DNA of 64,000 bases from Mortierella hygrophila (Eukaryota > Mortierellomycota > Mortierellomycetes > Mortierellales > Mortierellaceae): NCBI GenBank assembly GCA_015680625.1, contig JAAAXW010000006.1:1-64000 (forward strand), written 5' to 3'. The notes beneath the pieces were generated by a model. That model saw only the letters and a program-made list of their open reading frames with translations. It did not search any database and had not been told where the DNA came from. The position numbers and the translations under genes are program-made. Position 1 is the first letter of the stretch; every line of letters begins with the position of its first letter. This document shows, one piece after another, positions 35,654 to 45,400 of this stretch.

Positions 35654-36306
35654 GAGAGAAAGGAGGTCAACGGAACCTTGTTGGGATATGGTTGAATGAA
35701 AAAAGACGGACAGAGTTCAGAATTGTCTGTGTGTTTGTAGCACCTGCACAGTACAATCTGCGCACTGGATCGTTGGATCGAGGGTTCATTTGACAATGCT
35801 GTTGATAACCCACAATACCTGAGCACGTTCGGGACGCCCTGGACCCGGGGAAAGGATGATCTGGTCAAAGTACGGAAGGATCTCCTGTTCAAACACAGGC
35901 CTAGATAGGAAGGGATGTGAACGGCATAGGATGAGAAATTAGATTGAGCTGTAATGGACCATGCAGGGGTGGAGAAGGCAACGGGACAGGGGATTGATCA
36001 ATCTCGGACAGACCAAAGACGGGGATGACTATATGAAAAAAGTACATACCATTCGAACTGATCGTTGCGGATAACGACAACGTTCTTAAGCTGGTCCTCG
36101 TCAAAGAGCTGAAGGAGGTTGAAGGTGTACGAGTCGTAGTTGTCGACGATCAAGGTGCGGAGGGGGAGTAAAGTCGGATTGTCCGTTGCTGTCGTTGTGG
36201 TTATGGTTGTTGTTGAAGCAGCCACAACTGCTGTGTTTGTGTCGATGTCCATGCTCCTGTCGACGGTGTCCGGAGAGATGGGTGACCCTACTATTGGGGT
36301 CGGCAT
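32433..36306 (-). CDS. ABZ1: Fused PABA (4-amino-4-deoxychorismate) synthase
   Basis: Six exons (minus): 36306-36050, 35900-35819, 35454-33280, 33188-32753, 32651-32555 and 32466-32433 (1026 aa, phases consistent). It converts chorismate and glutamine to aminodeoxychorismate for p-aminobenzoate and folate. The N-terminal glutamine amidotransferase has LIVDNYDSYTFNLLQ, SPGPGRPE, nucleophile Cys133 in GVCLGHQGIG, and QFHPES. The C-terminal PabB part has FFAGMVGYLGYEM, EGESYELCLTTQF, then PIKGT with Lys762; that lysine marks ADC synthases, whereas anthranilate synthases have PIAGT. The chorismate-binding end is present (IVDLIRNDLA, GSMTGAPK, GCLGYIG). Two Cys-rich acidic insertions are unusual. 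The last 11-codon exon rests on a GTAAGA donor and a GCTAAC branch site; without that splice the protein ends two codons later at 32551. A 26-A run sits in intron 2. Confidence 0.95.
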
Positions 36307-36804
36307 GACAGTCTGAGTTTTGAGTGTAGTTGGGGAAATGAGAGTGTAGGAGTGTGCTATTGAATCGAGTGAGTGAATGAGGAATGCAAGAAAGAGAAGA
36401 CGGGAAAGAACAAAGAAAAGCGGTGGGTTGTGTGAGGAATGAGGAATGCAAGAAAGAGAAAGAACAAAGAAAAACGGTGAGTTGTGTGCGGAGAAGCGCA
36501 AGAGCAAGAAGGAAGGAAAGAGAAAAAAAAAAGAGAAGAAAAAATTGTCAGAATTGGTGTTGCCAACAACTCCTTTCTCCCTTCAATGCTACACTCTCCT
36601 TTATCTGCACCTTCGACTCTCCCCTCTCTGCTACCCAAGAAGCAGCAACACCATTGCAAATAGTTTATCCTGTCCAAACGGAGTCGCAAAAAGATAAAAA
36701 AGGTTGTCTTAAAGGAGTCCCAAGGAGACGTTTGGTTCAAGAAAGAGCTCCTCCTCTTGGCTCAAAGCTCTCTGAAGGAAAAAAAATTCGCACATCAGAG
36801 GCGC
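36307..36804. other. Intergenic, 5' of PABA synthase
   Basis: Promoter and leader of the PABA synthase gene, GA-rich on the plus strand with a near-duplicated AGGAATGCAAGAAAGAG unit at about 36380 and 36443. No exon with clear coding content is seen. Confidence 0.5.
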
Positions 36805-36810
36805 AAAAAA
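36805..36810 (-). terminator. Pol III terminator of tRNA-Arg
   Basis: Six A on the plus strand (T6 on the transcribed sense strand), starting 7 nt after the tRNA 3' end. Confidence 0.8.
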
Positions 36811-36816
36811 TTGTTA

Positions 36817-36888
36817 TGACCTATGCAGGGCTCGAACCTGCAATCTCCTGATTCGTAGTCAGACGCCTTTCCATTGGGCCAATAGGCC
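36817..36888 (-). tRNA. tR(ACG): tRNA-Arg (anticodon ACG)
   Basis: Read on the minus strand it folds as a complete 72-nt cloverleaf. The acceptor stem GGCCTAT pairs with ATAGGTC (one G-U) before discriminator A. The anticodon stem TCTGA/TCAGG surrounds loop CTACGAA, anticodon ACG (to be read as ICG after deamination, decoding CGU/CGC/CGA). The T-arm GCAGG-TTCGAGC-CCTGC is perfectly paired and serves as B box. No intron. It resembles yeast tRNA-Arg(ACG) in the D-arm and anticodon region. Confidence 0.96.
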
Positions 36889-36991
36889 AGCCAACAAACC
36901 AAGCCAATAGGCTGGGCCAGCAGACTTGCTTTTTGCTGAGTAGTTTCTTTAGCATTATTTATACCATCATGCATCGTCTGCAATTTCCGTT

Positions 36992-37009
36992 CACGTGATA
37001 TATCACGTG
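36992..37009. promoter_or_regulatory. Perfect palindrome of two E-boxes (CACGTG-N6-CACGTG)
   Basis: CACGTGATATATCACGTG is an exact 18-bp inverted repeat containing two CACGTG E-boxes, the target of bHLH factors such as Cbf1/USF types. It lies 97 bp before the SR protein start and 104 bp upstream of the tRNA-Arg 5' end. Confidence 0.7.
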
Positions 37010-37016
37010 GTTATTC

Positions 37017-37024
37017 GACGTCAT
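37017..37024. promoter_or_regulatory. CRE-like site GACGTCAT
   Basis: GACGTCAT matches the ATF/CREB bZIP half-palindromic consensus and sits 7 bp after the E-box palindrome, 82 bp before the SR start codon. Confidence 0.55.
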
Positions 37025-37105
37025 AGGCTCCCCAAAAAAATGGCTTTAAAAGCAAGAGACTACAATTGTGCCATCTCCAACTCTCTTCTTTACCTTTCTT
37101 CTCAA

Positions 37106-38915
37106 ATGACCCGCCAGACCACACTTTTTGTCTCGTAAGGATAACAATATACTCATTGGTTGTCTTGGTCCTGCATCGATGAAGATGGACGAAAAGTTCG
37201 AGCAAATGTGCGTGAGAAATAAAAATGTTCTCGGCTGACCGTTGCAACCATTTTGTTTCTCCATGTGCTTCCCCTGCATTTTCTGTCTTGTAGGGGATTC
37301 TCCACTCGCACTCGTGCCAGAGATCTTGCCTACGAGTTTGAGAGGTAAGTTCACGTAGACCTGTTTTTTATTCAAGTTGCATAACTTGTTTGCATCTGTC
37401 AAACTCTATATCATGTTCTAATATATCCGTGGCTTGTCTTGGCACAAATTAGATATGGACCTCTCATTCGCTGCGATATTCCCGCCCCTCGCAACAGCTC
37501 GTCGAAGCCGTAAGTTATCAACAACAGGACAAGGAATGCGTTTTTTTTCGGGAGAGGATCTTTTGTTATTTTAGACAGGAGGGGGAAGTGCTGAAGCAGG
37601 ATGGAACAGTACGCACAACTGTATATTATCACCACAACGACAACAGCCACCAAAAATAAGCAAGGGCCTTTCTACTTTCCCAACGTCTTTATTTGCTTCC
37701 CCTGTTTGTGTTTGTGGATACCACTTCAGGACCGCGCACGGATATGCGCCATCTCCAGCCTTTTATTTCAATCTACTATTCTGGATTTCAGAAACACAAA
37801 GAAGGCGAGGAGGCGAGGATGTCTAGTCTATGCGTGATGCTATGCTAACATTCAAAACCATATCAAATAACAATATTCTCGCCAACAAAAAAGATAAATG
37901 TCGATCGGTCGGTACGGGAAACGCAAAGAGTGAACCACGACACCCCTTCACACCGATCCCACGAACCTAACCCTCCACTTCCCGTCGGAGTCGTAGCGGA
38001 ACGACAAGATGAAGACGTCTCACATTCCTCCTCCTCCGCCAACCCATCACGATTGTCTTGTCTCGGACCTGCGTTACTGAAATCGACTTCCTCTCTCTTG
38101 CTTCCTCCCTACTCGCATGTCGTTTTCCACGATCCTACCCAACCCTATCATTGCGCCTTTTACAATATTTGGCCTAATTATTTACTTCAAACTGGACGCA
38201 TGCTTATTTTCTTCTCATCGTACTTACGTTTTTTTTTGTATGAACATGGGTTGGACGCCGCAGATATGCCTTTGTGGAGTTTGAGGATGATAGGGATGCT
38301 CGCGAGGCCTACTATGAAATGAGAGATGCTCGTTTCGAAGGCTATCGCCTTGATGTCCAAGTAGGTGAACAACGAAAATATTCGACGCTCATGAATGATC
38401 CAGACTTAATTTGGCGAGCAATTATCTTACCTGTTCACTATCCTTGTTTTGTCTCGTAGTTCGCAAAGAACACACCCAGTGCATCCTGGAGATATGAGGC
38501 AGGTGGTTCACGACGCCGTTCCAGATCTCCTCGTCGCGGTCGCTCTCCTCCTCGCCGCCGTCGCTCTCCTTCCCCACCTCGTCGCCGCCGCTCTCCCAGC
38601 CCTCGTGGACGAAGCCCAAGCCCCCGCGGCCGTCGTCCTCGTTCGCTCAGCCCTGCAGGTGACCGTCGCCGTAGATCTGCCTCTCGCTCTCCTGTCCGTG
38701 CCAATCAGGATCGCCAAGCTGCCCGCGAGGAGGATGTCAACATGTCGCCCGCACGCGGCTCTCGCTCACCTGAACGCCGTTCCTCCAAGGATGGCCGTGC
38801 TGTTGACAGCGGTCGTTCCATGTCTCCTCGTCCCCGTTCAGTTTCTCCTCGCCACCGCTCCATCTCTCCTCGCGCTCGCTCCATCTCTCCAGGGGACCGC
38901 TCCATGAGCCCTTGA
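37106..38915 (+). CDS. SR-type splicing factor (RRM plus RS domain)
   Basis: Five exons: 37106-37134, 37294-37344, 37453-37509, 38264-38360 and 38460-38915 (229 aa, phases match). One N-terminal RRM spans about residues 5-78: TLFVSGFSTRTRARDLAYEF carries RNP2 and YAFVEFEDDRDAREAYYEM carries RNP1. A C-terminal Arg/Ser domain follows, built of RSPSPRGR/RRRSPS-type repeats and ending in a row of SMSP/SISP units, the form phosphorylated by SRPK/Clk kinases. Such proteins select splice sites and couple splicing to mRNA export in the nucleus. The third intron (37510-38263, 754 bp) is far longer than the others and interrupts the RRM, a usual place for autoregulatory alternative splicing. The promoter has the E-box palindrome and a CRE-like site. 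Confidence 0.93.
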
Positions 38916-39117
38916 GCAAACTGGGATTAAAGACCGATCCATGTAGCTAGGGTATATTCTCAAAAACAACAACATCATTAAAGAAAACTTTTTACCATAA
39001 GTAGGCTGTTCAAGAGTTGTTATTACAAAATTCTATGGGGGTTGGTCTCTCTGACCCAGTGGAGAATACATGGATTGGATGACTATCTAATGCTAAAGGT
39101 GTGGAATGATGGTTGCT

Positions 39118-41173
39118 TTAAGCAGCGGTCTTCTTGACCAAGAAGGACACAAGGTCGACCTTGGTGATGACGGCCTTGACCTTGGAACCCCCCCGCTCGG
39201 TGACAACACCGGCCGAGTTCTTCTCAAAGAAACCAGTCAAGTCCTCCAAGAGACTCTCGTCGGTGATCTCGGTAAAGTGGGCGCCAACCTTCTGGAACTT
39301 GAACATGACATCCTGGACCTGGCCATCGACCTGGACGCGACCAGCCGCGATCCTGGAGAGCAAGTTTCCGAGAGTGACCAAACCAACCAAGCGACCGTTC
39401 TTGGACGAGACAACGGGGAGCTGATCGAATCCGTTGCGCTCCATCAAGAGGATGGCCTCACGGCAGCGCGAGGTGTTGGTAACGGTGACGGCGGCCTTGA
39501 GGTGGAGGCTTCCAACGGTGGCTCCGCCCCATTGGAGGTGCTTGTTCTCTTGTTCGATGACCATGGTCTGGTCAGTGAAGCCGTTCTCCTGCATCCATCC
39601 GTCGTTCAAGAACTTGGTCATGTAGTTACGGACAGAGTCGGGCAAGAGGACAACGCAGCGCTTGCCGGGTCCCAACTGCTTGGCAGCCTCGACAGCAGCA
39701 GCCATAGCAGTTCCGGACGAACCTCCGCAAAGAATACCTTCTTCGCGGATCATACGGCGGGCCATGATGAACGAAGCCTTGTCCTCGCTCTTGATCCACT
39801 TGTCAATCAAGTTGCGCTCCAAAGCCTCGGGGATGAAGTCATAACCGATACCCTCGACCTTGTAACCCTCAGTTGAGGTGTTGAGCGATTCGGGTTGAGC
39901 CAAGATCGATCCATGGGGGTCAACACCAACAATCTAGTGGGCGGTGAAATTTGAGCATAAGAAAAAAACAAGGGTAAGTAAATAAAAGGCATGATCCAAT
40001 TTCCATTTGTTTTGTGTGCTCGTGTTACTTTGTTCTCGTGTTACTTCGAGGGGAAATAGGGCAGGAAAAAAACATTTGATACGTTGCTGAGAGTACTTAC
40101 AATGATGTTGGGGCAGAGAGCCTTGAGCTTTCTGGCAATTCCGGTGATGGTACCACCAGTTCCAGCACCAGCAACGAACATATCAATCTGACCGTTGCAG
40201 GATCTGTAGATCTCCTCAGCAGTGTGATCGTAGTGGGTGACGGGGTTGTAGGGGTTGGCATACTGGTCCAAAATGACAGAGTCGGCAATCTCGGCGTTCA
40301 AGCGCTTGGCAACTCCAATGTGCGACTCGGGGGAATCCCAGGCAGCCTCGGTGGGGGTACGAACGATCTCAGCGCCCAAAGCCTTCAAAACATCGACCTT
40401 CTCCTGGGACATCTTCTCGGGAAGAGTGATGATGGTGCGGTAACCCTTGACAGCGGCAGCCAAAGCAAGACCGATACCTATAAGGGTTCATTCAATAAAA
40501 ACCGAGGGGAACTGGGGTCAGTTATTTTGTAACGAGCGAGAGGGGAGCAGTGCCTGTAAAAATAGAAGCTAGAAAAACATGCATGAGAACCACGCTGAGA
40601 CCCAAAACAAACAAGTAGGAAAAATATATTACCAGTGTTTCCGGAGGTGGGCTCGATGATGGTGCATCCAGGCTTCAAGCGGCCGTCCTTTTCGGCCTCC
40701 TCAATCATGCGCTTTCCAATGCGATCCTTGACGGAGCCGCCAGCGTTGAAGTACTCGCACTTGGCCACTATTAGATGCAAGATAAAATTACGAAGACAGG
40801 CGTGAGTTTCTTGGAGCAAAGAGGCGACACTCAGGTCAGGCACAGGCATAGGCACGTACAAAGCTCGCACTGGAGACCCTCCGATTTTGCGATCTTGTTG
40901 ATGCGGACCAAGGGGGTGTTTCCGATGTGGTCCAAGATGGTATCGAGAATGGCAGGCTCAGGGAAGCTATTGTTGTTCGTTGGAGGAGGGACTTCCGTTA
41001 TTAGCACGTCTTCAAACAGAAAAGTGGTGAGCTAGTTTCAAGGAACGCCGTTTGTACTTTTTGTTATTGAGCTGTGAAAAGAAAACGATGCATCAGGGGG
41101 TGTCAACATACTGCTCTTCATGTCTGTGGCTTCCGACCTGGGAGCAGCCGTTGTAAGTGCAGTTGGCGGACAT
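39118..41173 (-). CDS. CYS4: Cystathionine beta-synthase
   Basis: Five exons (minus): 41173-41112, 40966-40860, 40767-40633, 40477-40101 and 39933-39118 (498 aa, phases match). It condenses serine and homocysteine to cystathionine with PLP, the committed step of transsulfuration. The fold-II core starts at DHIGNTPLVRINK. The PLP lysine is Lys70 in NAGGSVKDR; further motifs are PTSGNTG, AGAGTGGTITGI and GGSSGTA. Two CBS modules follow (about 365-425 FDQLPVVSSKNGRLVGLVTL and 440-495), a regulatory region present in human and yeast enzymes. The first 20 residues, MSANCTYNGCSQVGSHRHEE, look like the heme-ligand segment of animal CBS. Exon 1 joins directly to exon 2 by a GTATGT donor in phase 2; small alternative exons between them did not fit. 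Codons are strongly C-ending, implying high expression. Confidence 0.95.
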
Positions 41174-42401
41174 TGTGGTGGGTGATGAGGAGGAGGAGGA
41201 GGAGGAGTTGGGGGAAAGAGGGATGAACAAAGAGAAAACAAATAAAAAAAAAAAAAATAGAGACAGGTCCTTTTTGGGCTCCTCTATTTTCTCACGGGGT
41301 GAAGCGCATGCGATGGAATGCCCTACTCGTCACATGTCGAAATGATGGCAAACTCATCCTGCCCTGGAGGCCATTTTCTACTGAGCTGTTTGCTCTTTCT
41401 TTGCTCTCGCCCATGCCTCCAACAATCGAAGTCAACGGTTGACCCCAAAATGCAACAGGCAATTCATTGCAAGAGATGATATCGCGACGACCACAGCGAC
41501 CTTGTCTTGTCATATGCTTCTACACAGCAGGGTACGAGTGTGATTGAGTGTGAGGGGTGATTGGTTGGATATATTGATAGATTACTCCCTTGTCTCCTTG
41601 TTGGCTGTTTCAAAGGCCACTCCCCCTGGTTTGTCGCTGAAAGAGTGAGGTCCACTGAAAACCGAGGAGAAAAGAAAAGGAAAGAAAAGGAAAGAATGAA
41701 TGAATGAATGAAAACCTTTTTTTGAACGATGAGAGCCTGGCCTCCTCTCCTAAGCACAACGTTGTTTTTTTTGGGTGGTGAATTATCTTAAAATAAGAAA
41801 AGAGAGTGAGGCGGACATGACCTTTTCTTCTGACTGCACATCGTTCGAGCAAGGTCGGGACGAGCATAGCTCGAGGGTGCAAAGGTAGAGAAGGAATTAG
41901 TAGTGTATCGATCGAGAGAGAAGGAGAGAAGGAGAGAAGGAGGCCCGCATGTGTCTATCACCCTGAGGTAAGGCAAGGCAAAGGGCAAAGGGTGTATTTG
42001 TGTGAAATCTGTTCCATCCAACTGCCTTTTTCATCTCTGTTCTGTTCCACCTTCATATCATATCTCCTTTGCTGCTCTTTCTTTCTTTCTTTCTTTCTTT
42101 CTTTTGCCTTTTGCGTCTTTGCTCCTCCTCCTCATTTTCTCTTCTTATTCTCCCTCCTTCACTCTTCTTCTTCTTCCTCCTCCTCCTCTGCTTTCATATC
42201 CGCAGCCTCTTCCTTCTTCTTTCCTTCTCCTTCTCCTTCACCCCTACTCTCCTCCCTCTCTCTCCCCTGCTCCGTCCTCCCTTTCTTTCTCTCCCTCAAC
42301 TCATAAAACCTCCAAAGAAGAAGACCACTCCACATCATTCATCACACCCAAGGAACACCACTTACTCATCTCGCCCCATCCATTCGAGCAACCCCTTGAC
42401 C
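41174..42401. other. Divergent promoter region CBS / formin
   Basis: 1.2 kb between two divergent start codons, with GA-rich and CTTT/CT-rich tracts on the formin side that form its long pyrimidine leader. Open frames here are compositional. No other gene is seen. Confidence 0.55.
42076..42104. repeat. (CTTT)n microsatellite
   Basis: Seven CTTT units in the formin 5' leader. Confidence 0.9.
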
Positions 42402-45400
42402 ATGGACAAGTTTCTTCACTTGGGCAAGAAGAGATCTGCCAAGCAATCGCCGCCCATCTCCATCTCTTCCCCTACCCCGAGTCCTGCCGCTTCTCCTTTC
42501 TACCCTTCCTCCAACGTCGCCTTTGTGCCCCAGACATCATACCAGCCAAGGGCTAGCGTCAACCTCACCCCCGCCGAGGCTAGTGTCTACTCCGGCAGCA
42601 CTTACGCCAACTCGAGCAACGGCAGCACCTACAACGGCAGTTCTGGAAACGGTGGCGGTAATGGCGGAGAGAGCAGCAGTAACAGCAACAGCGGCGGTCA
42701 TGGATATCAATCGCACTCGGGCGATTACTCGCCTTCGTCGCCACCTCTTTCTGCTCACAGAGCACACTCCAACCATTACTCGGCCTCCTCCAGCCCTTAC
42801 TTTGGCTCGGTCTCGGCCGCTACTGCTAATGTGATTGCTAGCTTTACGTCAGGACACCATCGAGCATCTTCCAGCCACGACCGACCAACATCACCCAATA
42901 ACTTTGACACGCAGTCAGTGCGCTCCTTCAGGACTTCGACGTCTGGCACAGCCAGCGAAGCTGGTCGAGCCGAGGCCCTTTCCATGACTCGTCCTCGTTC
43001 AGACCAGGAGATTGAGGATCGCTTTGTTGACGTTATTGTAGGTGCCTATGACTTCTCGACAATTACCAACTATTATGTGGGACTTGGCGCAATGGATGGA
43101 CTCTTTCGTTTCGTTTATGCTGTCGCAGCAAAGATATGAACAGTGGGCAACAGAATGACCGAGGAGCAAGGAACAGCGGCAACAACAGAAATTATGGCAA
43201 ACGATGATGATCTAAAATGCCGTAGTTATGTTATTTTATTTATTTATTGGGCTGGCTTGCTTACTATCTTTATGTACGATGAACTAATGCAACCCGCTTT
43301 CGATTACGATTACGGTTTTATTTTCGTTTCACTCATAGAACAACATGGGTATGCACGAGCCAGAAAAGCGAGCAGCAATGTCAAAACTGTCTCTGGAGAA
43401 CAAGTGGAAACTCATCTTATCGCATGAGTCGCGGGAACAGAGTGAGGTGAGAAGCAGTTTGCTGTATAAATGCTTGCGCCAACTGTGCGATATCAACAGT
43501 ACAACAATTCAGGGGAGCAACAGAAATGACCGTTAATTAGCCCTTTTCCTCTCCGTGCTAATCTTGATTATTATTTTTTGTTTTCTGTCCACTTTTTAGG
43601 CCCGGAAGCGTGTGGAGGGATATATTGACAAAACATCACCAGAGTACTATGTGCGAAAGCTACAATCGGATGCCGATCTCAGGAATATGGACATCAAAGT
43701 GCTTGTCGCCCTTCATGTCTCACTAAAGTCCCAGCCAATATCGTATGTTTGGTTGGATGCGAATTATCGGATATTGTTGTATTCATCCCCACCCGCATAT
43801 ATGTCGTATTCACGAATATCTTTACTCGTTTGTTTATAGGTGGGTTCGCATCTTTATCCAGAATCGCGGTCAACAAATTCTCTCCAGTTCATTGGCAACC
43901 CTCAATCATCGTCCGTCAAGGTACTGTTTGTTATCACACGTCTATAAACTATATAAGAGATGTTGTTATCCATCATTTTAGGAAGACCAACAGAGTCAGT
44001 TGACACCTCTCTTTGACCCCAACTTTCTATGTAATAGACGAGATACGGATTTGGCAATGGAACATGAGATTGTCAAGTGCTTGAAGACATTGCTCAACAA
44101 CAGATGGGGCGCACAGGAAGCCATCAAGCACCCACGTTGCATTTCGGCGCTCTGTTTCTCCATCACATCGCCTCAGCTCCAGACGAGAAAGTTAGTCGTC
44201 GAGGTGTTGACTTTCTTGTGCTACTGTGAGGTCCCCATGGGCCACAAGCTCGTCCTAGAAGGTCTGGATGAGGTTCAGGAGTACTGGAAGGAGAGTGCGC
44301 GCTTTGATGCATGGATGCGTATTCTGGAGAACACCATCGACGGACGCGGCCGTTTCGGAACCATGGTTGGCATGAGCGAAGAACTGAAGAAGTCGGGCAC
44401 ACTGGACAGTCATTTGATTGAATACGTGGTAAGTATCATTTTCTATGTGTTATGTTACGCGTATGGTACGCCGAAAGGTTTAAGCTCCTTAGTAACCATT
44501 GTCTTCATTCTTATTATGTTTTCTAGCTGTCGAATGTGATCTTTATCAACGCACTGTTGCAAGTTGTGGATGACATTGAGCTGAGAATCCACCTTCGAAG
44601 CCAACTGACGACTAGTGGATTGACCCGAATCATATCTGTAAGTTATCAGAGATGTTCATGTTACTGTATTGCTTTTGCACGTTTCAGTCCCGGAATATGC
44701 GCTGACACTATGCACCATTCCATGCTAATGTGTAAATAGAAAATGAGGAGTCTTGGTCATGACCTGATCGACAGGCAGTTGAACATTTACGAGGATGAGG
44801 CGGAGAACGACTATGACGACATGGTCGAGTTCTATAACCACCAGATCTTGCATGATATGTCCGACCCTTACGATGTGTTCCATGCGCTACTCCGTTCCGT
44901 CGAAAGCAGCAGGGCATACGACTTTTTCTTATCGCTGCTACAGCATATGCTGCTGATTCGTGAGGAGGGTGACCTAAGGTATAACGGTGTTTCAGTGTTC
45001 GTCGTCAATGCGCAGAATTTCATTGTGCTAAGCGCTTGGTATTAATTCCGCATGTTGATGTTCGTCTTGTAATATAGGATTCGGTATTTCCAGCTTATGG
45101 ATGCGATCGTAACCCAGGTTGTCCTTGATCGGCGTGGCATTACTGACAACTTTGAGCAAAAGATTGGAATCTCTGTCAACCAGCTCGTGGGTAAACTCGT
45201 GGACCAGGATCGTTTGAATGTCGCGCTCGATGACGCCAAACAGGCGCGACAGGAGCTGGACAATGTTCTTAAGCAGAAGAAGCAGCTAGAGCAGGAGTCT
45301 GGACAACGAGATGGTATGGTATCGAACTGAAAGCTAAATCATTACTGAGTTCTGTGTCCAGCAGAGCACACCAATCTTACAAACATCTTTTCTTTGCTTT

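Noticed and set aside
36384..36851. 155-aa plus-strand frame upstream of the SR gene
   Set aside because: Runs through the GA-rich PABA synthase leader and into the tRNA-Arg gene; no domain and no conserved composition.
39106..39876. 256-aa plus-strand frame
   Set aside because: Shadow of the CBS coding exon for the same codon-bias reason.
40967..41111. Extra small exon in CBS between exons 1 and 2
   Set aside because: Candidate frames either stop or break phase, whereas direct joining of GTATGT donor to the CAATAG acceptor is in frame.
43981..44037. Earlier acceptor (TTTTAG at 43982) for formin exon 5
   Set aside because: It joins out of phase and reaches a stop codon; the AATAG acceptor at 44037 restores the frame and matches family spacing.
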